A stretch of DNA of 24,617 bases from Phaeospirillum tilakii (GTDB taxonomy: Bacteria > Pseudomonadota > Alphaproteobacteria > Rhodospirillales > Magnetospirillaceae): assembly GCF_042683125.1 (NCBI RefSeq), contig NZ_JBHUIY010000045.1:1-24617 (forward strand), written 5' to 3'. Below are positions 1 to 6,983 of this stretch, piece after piece. A program made the position numbers and the translations under genes. The number at the start of each line of letters is the position of its first letter. The stretch's first letter is position 1. The notes under the pieces were generated by a model. The model was given only the letters and a program-made list of their open reading frames with translations, was not told the DNA's origin and did not search any database.

Positions 1-527
1 CCCCCGCCAGCCGCCGCGCCGCCGCCCATCCGGCGCCGCGCCCGGCGGTGACCCGCGCCCCGCTGCCGCGCCACCGCCTGGGCGAGGCGTTCGAGGCCCT
101 GCGCGACGCCGCCAGCGCCTTCCGCGCCAAGCACGGGGCGTGGCCGCGCCTGTTCCTCGCCAATCTCGGCCCGGTCGCCAGCCATACCGGCCGCGCCACC
201 TACGCCAAGAACTTCTTCGAGGCGGGCGGGATCGAGACCCTCGGCAATACCGGCTTCGCCACCCCGGAGGAGGCGGTCGCCGCCTTCCAGGCCAGCGGCG
301 CCACCGCCGCCTGCCTGTGCGGGGCGGATGCCTTCTACCAGGAGCATGCCGAGGCCTTTGCCCAGGCGCTGAAGGCGGCCGGAGCCAAGACCCTCTACCT
401 CGCCGGCAATCCGGGCGAGGCCAAGGCGGCGTGGCAGGCCGCCGGCATCGATGATTTCATCTTCGTCGGCGGCGACGTGCTGGGCACGCTGCGCGCCGCC
501 CATACCCGTCTCGGAGTTTGTGCGTGA
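1..527 (+). CDS. mutA: Methylmalonyl-CoA mutase small subunit, C-terminal part (5' end outside window)
   Basis: Only the last ~175 residues are present; the frame is open to the left edge, so the start lies outside the window. The translation matches the end of the small (beta) subunit of heterodimeric methylmalonyl-CoA mutase: a PRLFLANLGPVASHTGRA stretch, NFFEAGGIE, and a Rossmann-like tail with CLCGADAFY and IDDFIFVGGDVLGTL. In this family the small subunit has a degenerate B12-binding fold; the DxHxxG cobalamin motif is not seen here, as expected, and the subunit serves structure and not catalysis. The stop codon TGA overlaps the ATG of the large subunit (TGATG), the standard translational coupling for this pair. 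The pathway interconverts (R)-methylmalonyl-CoA and succinyl-CoA in propionate assimilation in the cytoplasm. The family call is secure; the symbol follows the Propionibacterium convention. Confidence 0.9.
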   Translation, partial: PASRRAAAHPAPRPAVTRAPLPRHRLGEAFEALRDAASAFRAKHGAWPRLFLANLGPVASHTGRATYAKNFFEAGGIETLGNTGFATPEEAVAAFQASGATAACLCGADAFYQEHAEAFAQALKAAGAKTLYLAGNPGEAKAAWQAAGIDDFIFVGGDVLGTLRAAHTRLGVCA

Positions 528-2728
528 TGGCGACCTTCCCCGATTTCTCCACCCTGCCGCTCGGCGGCGGCGCGGCGTCCGGCGATCTCGCCGACTGGCA
601 GGCCCGGTTCCAGGCCGAAACCGGCGAGGATCCGGCCTCCCTGCTGTGGCACACCCCGGAGCGGATCGACGTCAAGCCGCTCTACAGTGCTTCCGACCTC
701 GACGGACTCGACCATCTCGCCACCCTGCCCGGCCTGCCGCCGTTCCTGCGCGGGCCCTACCCGACGATGTACGTCAACCAGCCCTGGACGGTGCGCCAGT
801 ACGCCGGCTTCTCCACCGCCCAGGAATCCAACGCCTTCTACCGCCGCAACCTCGCCGCCGGGCAGAAGGGCCTGTCGGTGGCGTTCGACCTCGCCACCCA
901 TCGCGGCTATGATTCCGATCACCCCCGCGTCACCGGCGACGTCGGCATGGCCGGGGTGGCGATCGATTCGATCCTCGACATGAAGACCCTGTTCGACGGC
1001 ATCCCGCTCGACCAGATGAGCGTGTCGATGACCATGAACGGCGCCGTGCTGCCGGTGCTGGCCGGCTACATCGTCGCCGCCGAGGAACAGGGCGTCAGCC
1101 CCGACAAGCTGTCCGGGACCATCCAGAACGACATCCTCAAGGAGTTCATGGTCCGCAACACCTACATCTATCCGCCCAAACCCTCGATGCGGATCATTTC
1201 GGACATCTTCGCCTTCACCGCGCAGAACATGCCGAAATTCAATTCGATCTCGATCTCGGGCTACCACCTCCAGGAAGCCGGGGCCACCGCCGACCTCGAA
1301 CTGGCCTACACCCTGGCCGACGGCGTCGAATATGCCCGCGCCGGCATCGCCACCGGGATGAGCATCGACCAGTTCGCCCCGCGCCTGTCGTTCTTCTGGG
1401 CGATCGGCATGAACTTCTTCATGGAAGTGGCCAAGATGCGCGCCGGCCGCATGCTGTGGGCCAAGCTGATCAAGCAGTTCGACCCCAAGAGCGACAAGTC
1501 GCTCAGCCTGCGCACCCACTCGCAGACCTCGGGCTGGAGCCTGACCGCCCAGGACGTGTTCAACAACGTCTCGCGCACCTGTATCGAGGCGATGGCCGCC
1601 ACCCAGGGCCACACCCAGTCGCTGCACACCAACGCCCTCGACGAGGCGCTGGCGCTGCCGACCGACTTCTCCGCCCGCATCGCCCGCAACACCCAGCTGT
1701 TCCTCCAGCAGGAAAGCGGCACCTGCCGGGTGATCGATCCGTGGGGCGGCAGCTACTATGTCGAGCGGCTGACCCGCCAGCTCGCCGAGCGCGCCTGGGC
1801 CCATATCGAGGAGGTCGAGCAGAACGGCGGCATGGCCAAGGCGATCGAGACCGGCATCCCCAAGATGCGGATCGAGGAAGCCGCCGCCCGCACCCAGGCC
1901 CGCATCGATTCCGGCCGCCAGACCGTGGTCGGGGTCAACAAGTACCGCGTCGAGGACGAGGCGCCGATCGAGGTGCTGAAGGTCGATAACAGCGCGGTCC
2001 GCGCCGCCCAGATCGCCCAGTTGCAGAAGCTGCGCGCCGAACGCGACGGGGTGCGCTGCCAGCAGACCCTCGACGCCCTGACCAAGGCGGCCGAAACCGG
2101 CGAGGGCAACCTGCTCGCCCTGTCGGTCGAGGCGATCCGGGCCCGGGCCACCGTCGGCGAAATCTCCGCCGCGCTGGAAAAGGTCTATGGCCGCCACAAG
2201 GCCGAGATCCGCACCATCTCCGGCGTCTATAGCGGCGAGATCAAGAGCAAGGGAGCCGAGCGGGTGAACAAGGTTCAGGCGATGGTCAAGGCGTTCGAGG
2301 CGCTCGACGGGCGCCGCCCCCGCATCATGGTCGCCAAGATGGGCCAGGACGGGCACGACCGGGGCCAGAAGGTGATCGCCACCGCCTTCGCCGACCTCGG
2401 CTTCGACGTCGATGTCGGACCGCTGTTCCAGACCCCGGAAGAGGCGGCGCGGCAGGCGGTCGAAAACGACTGCCACGTCATCGGCGCCTCGTCGCTCGCC
2501 GCCGGGCATCTGACCCTGGTGCCGCAGCTCAAGGCCGAACTGGCCAAGCTCGGCGCCGAGGACATGATGATCGTGGTCGGCGGCGTGATCCCGCCCCAGG
2601 ACTGGGACGAGCTGTATCAGGCCGGCGCCTCGGCGATCTTCCCGCCCGGCACCGTCATCAGCGAGGCCGCCGAAGGGTTGCTGGTCAAGCTGGCCGAGCG
2701 GTTGGGCTATCCGCCGCTGGCGGCCTAG
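527..2728 (+). CDS. mutB: Methylmalonyl-CoA mutase large (catalytic) subunit
   Basis: A 733-residue adenosylcobalamin-dependent mutase that rearranges (R)-methylmalonyl-CoA to succinyl-CoA. The N-terminal two thirds is the substrate-binding TIM barrel, with TMYVNQPWTVRQYAGF, VAFDLATHRGYDSDHPRV and KLSGTIQNDILKEFMVRNTY. The C-terminal cobalamin-binding domain begins near residue 595 and carries the base-off/His-on motif D608-G-H610-D-R-G613, followed by the GASSLAAGH and VVGGVIP elements of the B12 Rossmann fold. Length is normal for the family. The start is the ATG that overlaps the upstream stop (TGATG); a TTG three codons earlier is in frame but has no reason to be preferred. It forms an operon with the small subunit and is followed 24 bases later by a strong hairpin terminator. 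No epimerase or MeaB chaperone gene is in view. Confidence 0.97.
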   Translation: MATFPDFSTLPLGGGAASGDLADWQARFQAETGEDPASLLWHTPERIDVKPLYSASDLDGLDHLATLPGLPPFLRGPYPTMYVNQPWTVRQYAGFSTAQESNAFYRRNLAAGQKGLSVAFDLATHRGYDSDHPRVTGDVGMAGVAIDSILDMKTLFDGIPLDQMSVSMTMNGAVLPVLAGYIVAAEEQGVSPDKLSGTIQNDILKEFMVRNTYIYPPKPSMRIISDIFAFTAQNMPKFNSISISGYHLQEAGATADLELAYTLADGVEYARAGIATGMSIDQFAPRLSFFWAIGMNFFMEVAKMRAGRMLWAKLIKQFDPKSDKSLSLRTHSQTSGWSLTAQDVFNNVSRTCIEAMAATQGHTQSLHTNALDEALALPTDFSARIARNTQLFLQQESGTCRVIDPWGGSYYVERLTRQLAERAWAHIEEVEQNGGMAKAIETGIPKMRIEEAAARTQARIDSGRQTVVGVNKYRVEDEAPIEVLKVDNSAVRAAQIAQLQKLRAERDGVRCQQTLDALTKAAETGEGNLLALSVEAIRARATVGEISAALEKVYGRHKAEIRTISGVYSGEIKSKGAERVNKVQAMVKAFEALDGRRPRIMVAKMGQDGHDRGQKVIATAFADLGFDVDVGPLFQTPEEAARQAVENDCHVIGASSLAAGHLTLVPQLKAELAKLGAEDMMIVVGGVIPPQDWDELYQAGASAIFPPGTVISEAAEGLLVKLAERLGYPPLAA

Positions 2729-2752
2729 CGTCGGCGTCTCGGGAAACGGGGA

Positions 2753-2791
2753 ACGCCGGCCGGGGGGAATGCCCCCCGGCCGGCGTTTTTT
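2753..2791 (+). terminator. Rho-independent terminator of the mutase operon
   Basis: A perfect 15-bp stem (2753-2767 with 2772-2786) and an AATG loop, running directly into a T6 tract at 2786-2791. It begins 24 bases after the mutB stop codon. The stem is entirely G+C apart from the closing A-T pair. It directly abuts the first palindromic repeat unit. Confidence 0.93.
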
Positions 2792-2839
2792 GTGGGCGCC
2801 GCCCACACCCGCCAAGGGCCACAGGCCCTTGGAACCCTT
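2792..2839 (+). repeat. Two-hairpin palindromic repeat, copy 1 (forward)
   Basis: Stem A is GTGGGC/GCCCAC (2792-2797 with 2801-2806), then linker ACCCGCC, then stem B AAGGGCC/GGCCCTT (2814-2820 with 2824-2830), then the tail GGAACCC. It shares this layout with the other units in the window and faces copy 2 across a 162-base spacer. It follows mutB. Confidence 0.85.
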
Positions 2840-2988
2840 TACAGGGCGGCGCTGTAGGGCAACGGGGTCCAGGCGTAGCCGCTGGCATCAGCACGATCAG
2901 GAATGAAAACCGGACCGGCGTCCTTCTCCTTGAGCGACACCGCGACCCGACGCGACCGAGATCTTGATCCCCGCATCGCCGCCGCCGA
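2839..2988 (-). pseudogene. Possible 3' fragment of an unidentified gene between repeat copies 1 and 2
   Basis: The spacer between the two facing repeats is open on the minus strand and its end looks protein-like: RVAVSLKEKDAGPVF, then IPDRADASGYAWTPLPYSAAL and a TAA stop at 2839-2841 lying at the edge of repeat copy 1. Just upstream the protein-like reading seems to move to a neighbouring frame (GLSFGGGDAGIKISVAS), which suggests a frameshifted remnant truncated by repeat copy 2. I do not recognise the protein. The alternative is that it is simply non-coding DNA of high G+C that happens to be open. Confidence 0.25.
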
Positions 2989-3001
2989 ACGACAAACCGA
3001 C

Positions 3002-3048
3002 GGGTTCCAAGGGCCTTGCGGCCCTTGGCGGGTGTGGGCAGCGCCCAC
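3002..3048 (-). repeat. Two-hairpin palindromic repeat, copy 2 (inverted)
   Basis: Reverse complement of copy 1 with a different stem B loop: stem B at 3009-3015/3020-3026, stem A at 3034-3039/3043-3048. It stands 17 bases after the stop of the minus-strand gene at 3066, so relative to that gene its orientation is the same as copy 1 relative to mutB. Stem A is followed on the plus strand by a T8 tract (3050-3057), so it could also end plus-strand transcripts. Together copies 1 and 2 could fold into one long stem. Confidence 0.85.
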
Positions 3049-3065
3049 GTTTTTTTTCTGAAACC

Positions 3066-3419
3066 CTACCCCCCCACCTGGGCGCGGGGGTTGAGTCCGG
3101 CTGCGCGGGTGGCGAAGTCGGCACCGAGGAAATCCGGTTGCTTGTACAGCCCGTGCAGCCACGCCGCCAGCATGCACAGTTCCTCGAACTTGACCAGTTC
3201 GTCGAGGGTGCCGGGCGGGAACTTGATGGCGAAGCAGCCGGCGATGATGTCGAGCACCTCCTCCACCTGTTCGGTGCCGAGGCCGATGTCGGATTCGATG
3301 CTGGCGTTGCGGGTCAACTGGGCTTCGTCGATGCCGTAATCGTCGCGGATCAGTTTCACCACCCAACGAAACATGTTCATCCAGTTCTTGACCTCGGAAA
3401 TGTCGCGATCAAAGGCCAT
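3066..3419 (-). CDS. Acyl-carrier-protein-like small protein lacking the phosphopantetheine serine
   Basis: A 117-residue acidic, helical protein. Residues ~40-95 have the pattern of an acyl carrier protein: IESDIGLGTEQVEEVLDIIA, then FAIKFPPGTLDELVKFEELC, comparable to the DLGLDSLDxVEL region and third helix of ACPs. At the place of the DSL serine it has G-T-E, so the usual 4'-phosphopantetheine attachment site is absent. It resembles the ACP-fold DUF1493-type proteins, but that is inference. The ATG at 3419 is preceded by an AGG about 7 bases upstream; the frame stays open far upstream (to 3905) but that part is compositionally different and unlike the family. No fatty acid or polyketide genes lie nearby. 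The gene is monocistronic, followed by repeat copy 2. Confidence 0.7.
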   Translation of the reverse strand: MAFDRDISEVKNWMNMFRWVVKLIRDDYGIDEAQLTRNASIESDIGLGTEQVEEVLDIIAGCFAIKFPPGTLDELVKFEELCMLAAWLHGLYKQPDFLGADFATRAAGLNPRAQVGG

Positions 3420-4022
3420 CGGCGTACCTGCGCATCTGTGGGTTCCCCTCGGTCCAGGCTGTGGCGACGGCCGGCGTCCGTCCACCCTCCCCTGATGACA
3501 AAGGTTGGGATTGTCCGACCGGAAAGGAAGAGCGTCCGCCCTCGGCGCGGCGCCGACGGCGCCAGAACTCTTTCCATTGGATGATGCTAATTGAATGTTT
3601 TTAGCGCCAAGGGTGCAATCGATCCTGGGTAAAGTTTCTTGACCAAAGACCAAGACATGCCGGGGACGAATTTCGTACCATTGTAAGAATAAGGGCTCTT
3701 TAAACCTAAGGATAGGCCCGCTTGATTCTTTGACTCTTTCAAAGCGAGTCGCTACCTTTATCCTCATTCCCTCATCGCGAACCAACCTGACCATACCATC
3801 GAAGGGGTCTTTGCAATTTGTTTCCGGACCGCCCCTGCGGGCGCCCTGTCGGTCCGCAAGCGTCGAAACGGGTAGGCTCACCGGTTTAGGCACGCAATCG
3901 GACAATACTTTTGTCTAGGGCGCGACCATGACCACCTTGGGTTCGCCGGAAAGGGGTACCCTATGACCTTCGATAATGTTATAAGCTTTCCAGAAATATT
4001 AAATTTATAATTGAGGCCCGCC
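3420..4022. other. AT-richer intergenic region without a recognisable gene
   Basis: About 600 bases between the divergent ACP-like (minus) and patatin-like (plus) genes. From roughly 3585 to 4020 it is visibly AT-richer than its surroundings. It has a 7-bp inverted repeat CGGACCG/CGGTCCG (3825-3831 with 3850-3856, 18-base loop) and a nearly pure A/T stretch at 3971-4012 just before the patatin ribosome binding site, which probably holds that gene's promoter and an unstructured leader. The minus strand is open from 3905 down into the ACP-like gene, but its codons (AGG, ATA, AGA, TTA) are unlike those of the neighbours. No RNA gene was identified. Confidence 0.6.
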
Positions 4023-5162
4023 ATGACCGACGCTTTGCCGCATTGGCACGCCAAAACCCGCCTTTTCCGTGAGAACCGCAGCAAACAGACCGAGATCAAC
4101 CGCGCCGAGGCCGATCCGACCAGCCGCACCGCGCTGGTGCTGAGCGGCGGGGCGCCCAATGCCGCGCTGATGGCCGGCGCGCTGGTGGCCTTCGCCGAAG
4201 CCGGCGTGACCTTCGACGTGGTGTCCGCCTCGGGCGCGGGCGGGCTGATCGGCCTGCTGTGGCTGGCGCCGAAGAACGGCGACCCGGTGGCGGCGCTGAC
4301 CGGCTGGCTCGACGCCTATGTCGATGACCGGATCTACGATCTGTTCCCGGTCGATTACAAGGTGTTCTTCAAGCCCGGCCCCGCCGCCGAGGCCTATCGC
4401 GCCCTGCTCGCCGCCAATCCCTGGCTACAGGCGGCGCGCGAGATGCCGCTGCCCGATCCGTGGCGGCGGCTGTGGCGCGACTGGTTCGATCTGGTCGGCG
4501 CCACCTTCAGCCCCAGCGATCTTTCCCCCAACTCGCCCGGCCTGTGCGCCCGGGTGCCGTGGGCCGACACGCTGGTCGATTTCGAGCGGATCCGCCACAT
4601 CGCCCCGCATTTCTATCTCAACGCCTACAACGTCACCCGCCACCGGGTCGATAATTTCCGCAAGGACCAGATCACGCTGGACCATTTCAAGGCGGCGTTC
4701 GCCTTTCCCTTCATCTATGGGCCCTATTCGATCGGCGAGGACACCTATTACGAAGGCGCGAGCCAGGATTGCCTCAATTTCAAGGACCTGACCGAGCGCC
4801 ATCCCAATCTCGACACCATCGTGGTGTTCGACCTGCTCGGCAAGCACGAGCTGATCCGTCCGCCGCGCGACCTTTACGATTCCTGGGTGCTGTCGATGAT
4901 CATCCCGCTGGTCGCGGTGGCCGAGGACGATCTTGAGCTGTTCAAGCTCAAGCACCTTGAAAACGTCAAATCCAGAAGCGAGCACCACAAGCTGGACCTG
5001 CTGGAGATGCCGTTCGACATCCCTCCGGAAAAGATGGAGACCGTGCTCGACTGGTCCTATTCCAACGGCCGCGACCTGTTCGACATCGGCCGCGCCTCGG
5101 CGCGCCGGTTTCTCGCCCAGCATCCCGAACTGCTGCCCGCCACGCGCAAGGGGAAGAAATGA
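4023..5162 (+). CDS. Patatin-like phospholipase family protein with non-canonical active site
   Basis: A 379-residue soluble protein with no signal peptide. Residues 37-80 give the patatin beta-strand/nucleophile-elbow region: TALVLSGGAPNAALMAGAL, then FDVVSASGAGGLIGLLW. Canonical patatins have GGGxRG, GxSxG and a DG[GA] motif for the Ser-Asp dyad. Here the oxyanion loop lacks Arg, the elbow reads S68-A-S70-G-A-G, and the later motif is E244-G-A in TYYEGASQD, so both dyad positions are altered. The fold assignment is good, but lipid acyl hydrolase activity is uncertain. The ATG at 4023 has GAGG six bases upstream; an in-frame TTG at 4011 is less likely. It stands alone, preceded by AT-rich DNA, with 139 bases before the next gene. 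Patatin-like proteins of purple bacteria are sometimes linked to polyhydroxyalkanoate granules; nothing here shows that. Confidence 0.8.
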   Translation: MTDALPHWHAKTRLFRENRSKQTEINRAEADPTSRTALVLSGGAPNAALMAGALVAFAEAGVTFDVVSASGAGGLIGLLWLAPKNGDPVAALTGWLDAYVDDRIYDLFPVDYKVFFKPGPAAEAYRALLAANPWLQAAREMPLPDPWRRLWRDWFDLVGATFSPSDLSPNSPGLCARVPWADTLVDFERIRHIAPHFYLNAYNVTRHRVDNFRKDQITLDHFKAAFAFPFIYGPYSIGEDTYYEGASQDCLNFKDLTERHPNLDTIVVFDLLGKHELIRPPRDLYDSWVLSMIIPLVAVAEDDLELFKLKHLENVKSRSEHHKLDLLEMPFDIPPEKMETVLDWSYSNGRDLFDIGRASARRFLAQHPELLPATRKGKK

Positions 5163-5301
5163 CCCGAACGGCGGGTCCGCGCCCGCGCGCGACAGCATCT
5201 CCGTTTTCCGCCGGGGTGGCGGCCCCGCGTGAGCGCCGCCCCGTTGTTCCCCTGCCCCCGGCCGCAGCTTCCGGCCGCGACGCGACCCGATGAGGAGCAT
5301 C

Positions 5302-6819
5302 ATGACGTTCGTCGACCTGTTCACCAAACGGGCCCCCACCGCCAATGCCAGCCCCAGCCTGCCGGTCGAGCCGGTGGTCGCCGCGCCCCGCCCGGCCGAG
5401 CCGGTCGGCGGCGGCCACGGGCTTGATTCCGACACCATCCAGCGCACCATCAAGGCGATGGCCGAACGGGTCGGCCGATTGGGGGTCGAGGCGATCGAGA
5501 TCGACGGCCGGGTCGATCAGGTCGCCGCCCGTGGCCTCAGCCGCAAGCAGGATCTGGAGACGGTGGTCAGGTCGGTCCATGAGATGGCCGAGGCCAACGT
5601 CCGCATCAACGATCTATCGGTGGCGACCAAGACGGCGATGGGCAGCGTCGCCGGAGCGATGGACGAGGCCCGGGCCACCTCGCAGGCCGCGCTGCATACC
5701 ATCGAGGGGCTGGTTGAGGGGATCGGCCACATCGAAGGCAAGCTCCCCGACCTGCAAAAGTCCCTGAGCGAGGTCGCGGCGGTGTCGAAGGACATCCAGA
5801 AGATCGCCGGCCAGACCAATCTGCTGGCGTTGAACGCCACCATCGAGGCGGCACGGGCCGGCGAGGCGGGCAAGGGCTTCGCGGTGGTGGCGGGCGAGGT
5901 CAAGGACCTGTCGCGCCAGACCGCCAACGCCGTCACCACCATCCAATCGACCCTGGCCACGCTGGGCAGCCTGATCGACACCCTGATCGCCGAATCCCGC
6001 GCCGCCTCGACGGTGGCCAGCTCGGCCCGCTCCGGCAGCGGCGACATTGGCGGCGCGGTGACCCGGATCGAGCAGGTCAGCCACGAGCTGGCCCAGGTGC
6101 AGAGCCAGGTCGATTCGATCGTCGATGCCGCCGCCCGCAACCGCGAGCAATGCGCGGCGATCGGCGAGGCGATCGATCTGATCGAGGAAACCACCAAGGC
6201 CTCGGTCGAGGACATGGAGGCGGTCAAGCAGCGCACCGCCAACCTGCTCGAAATGAGCGAGGACATGATCACCCTGACCGCCGAGGCCGGGATCGAGACG
6301 GTGGACAGCCCGTTCATCAAGATCGTCACCGAACGCGCCCGCCAGATGTCTCAATTGCTGGAACAGGCGGTCGAGCGCGGCGAGATCGGCCTCGACGCCC
6401 TGTTCGACACCAATTACCAGCAGGTGCCCGGGGTCGAGCCGCCGCATTACGTGGTGCGCCACACCGACTACACCGCCCGCGTCCTCGGCCCGATCTGCAA
6501 CGAGGTGGTCAATGCCTCGCCCGACATCCTGGCCTGCACCCCGGGCGACATGAACAATTACTACCCGATCATCAACGACGCCTTCGCCAAGCCGCCGACC
6601 AGCGACCCGGTGTGGAACGCCGCCAATTCGCGCGCCCGCACCAAGCAGCTCGACCGCACCTCGCTCAACCAGATGAAGTCGAAGAAGTCGTTCCTGCTCC
6701 AGACCTATCGCCGCAACATGGGCGGCGGCCGCTTCGACCTGATGAAGAACATCTCCTCGCCGATCATCATCAAGGGCCGGCAGTGGGGCATCCTGCGCAT
6801 CATGGTGCGGGTGCGCTGA
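5302..6819 (+). CDS. Cytoplasmic methyl-accepting chemotaxis protein, signalling domain followed by C-terminal Cache-like domain
   Basis: A 505-residue protein with no transmembrane segment. After a Pro/Ala-rich N-terminus (to ~35) comes a long coiled coil and the MCP signalling tip, IAGQTNLLALNATIEAARAG, then EAGKGFAVVAGEVKDLSRQ, with E182 in the tip motif. This is the CheA/CheW-contacting hairpin. Residues ~340-505 form a C-terminal sensor module typical of soluble alphaproteobacterial MCPs: DALFDTNYQQVPG, WNAANSRARTKQLDRTS, FLLQTYRRNMGGGRFDLMKN and GRQWGILRIM, related to Cache-type ligand domains. The order (signalling first, sensor last) is the reverse of membrane MCPs. Start choice: the ATG at 5302 has AGGAG five bases upstream, while the ATG at 5290 has no ribosome binding site. 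No che genes are adjacent. Ligand unknown. Confidence 0.9.
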   Translation: MTFVDLFTKRAPTANASPSLPVEPVVAAPRPAEPVGGGHGLDSDTIQRTIKAMAERVGRLGVEAIEIDGRVDQVAARGLSRKQDLETVVRSVHEMAEANVRINDLSVATKTAMGSVAGAMDEARATSQAALHTIEGLVEGIGHIEGKLPDLQKSLSEVAAVSKDIQKIAGQTNLLALNATIEAARAGEAGKGFAVVAGEVKDLSRQTANAVTTIQSTLATLGSLIDTLIAESRAASTVASSARSGSGDIGGAVTRIEQVSHELAQVQSQVDSIVDAAARNREQCAAIGEAIDLIEETTKASVEDMEAVKQRTANLLEMSEDMITLTAEAGIETVDSPFIKIVTERARQMSQLLEQAVERGEIGLDALFDTNYQQVPGVEPPHYVVRHTDYTARVLGPICNEVVNASPDILACTPGDMNNYYPIINDAFAKPPTSDPVWNAANSRARTKQLDRTSLNQMKSKKSFLLQTYRRNMGGGRFDLMKNISSPIIIKGRQWGILRIMVRVR

Positions 6820-6841
6820 GTCGAACCAGGGCGCATCGAAG

Positions 6842-6888
6842 GTGGGCTCTGCCCACACCCGCCAAGGGCCGCAAGGCCCTTGGAACCC
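6842..6888 (+). repeat. Two-hairpin palindromic repeat, copy 3 (forward)
   Basis: Stem A GTGGGC/GCCCAC (6842-6847, 6851-6856), linker ACCCGCC, stem B AAGGGCC/GGCCCTT (6864-6870, 6875-6881), tail GGAACCC. It begins 22 bases after the chemoreceptor stop codon and faces copy 4 across only 32 bases. Confidence 0.85.
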
Positions 6889-6920
6889 TTTCCTTGTCCT
6901 TCACGCGCCCGACCATCAAG

Positions 6921-6967
6921 GGGATCCAAGGGCCTTGCGGCCCTTGGCGGGTGCGGGCGGAGCCCGC
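6921..6967 (-). repeat. Two-hairpin palindromic repeat, copy 4 (inverted)
   Basis: Inverted unit with stem B AAGGGCC/GGCCCTT (6928-6934, 6939-6945) and stem A GCGGGC/GCCCGC (6953-6958, 6962-6967). Compared with copy 3, stem A has one base changed on each side so that pairing is kept. It lies 16 bases beyond the tpiA stop codon, with the same orientation toward tpiA that copy 3 has toward the chemoreceptor gene. Confidence 0.85.
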
Positions 6968-6983
6968 CTCTATCCCCGGCCGC

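Noticed and set aside
395..2815. 806-codon open frame on the minus strand opposite methylmalonyl-CoA mutase
   Set aside because: It is antisense to a perfectly conserved enzyme gene, its product is low-complexity Gly/Asp/Leu-rich text, and long antisense frames are expected at this G+C content.
2792..3048. CRISPR array or insertion sequence explaining the repeated palindromes
   Set aside because: Units are dispersed over 14 kb without regular spacers, no cas or transposase gene is present, and no target duplications or terminal repeats of an IS are visible.
3420..3905. N-terminal extension of the ACP-like protein to 279 residues
   Set aside because: Base composition and codon use change sharply at 3419, a ribosome site is present there, and the extension does not resemble any known domain. 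Reported as an observation, not a gene.
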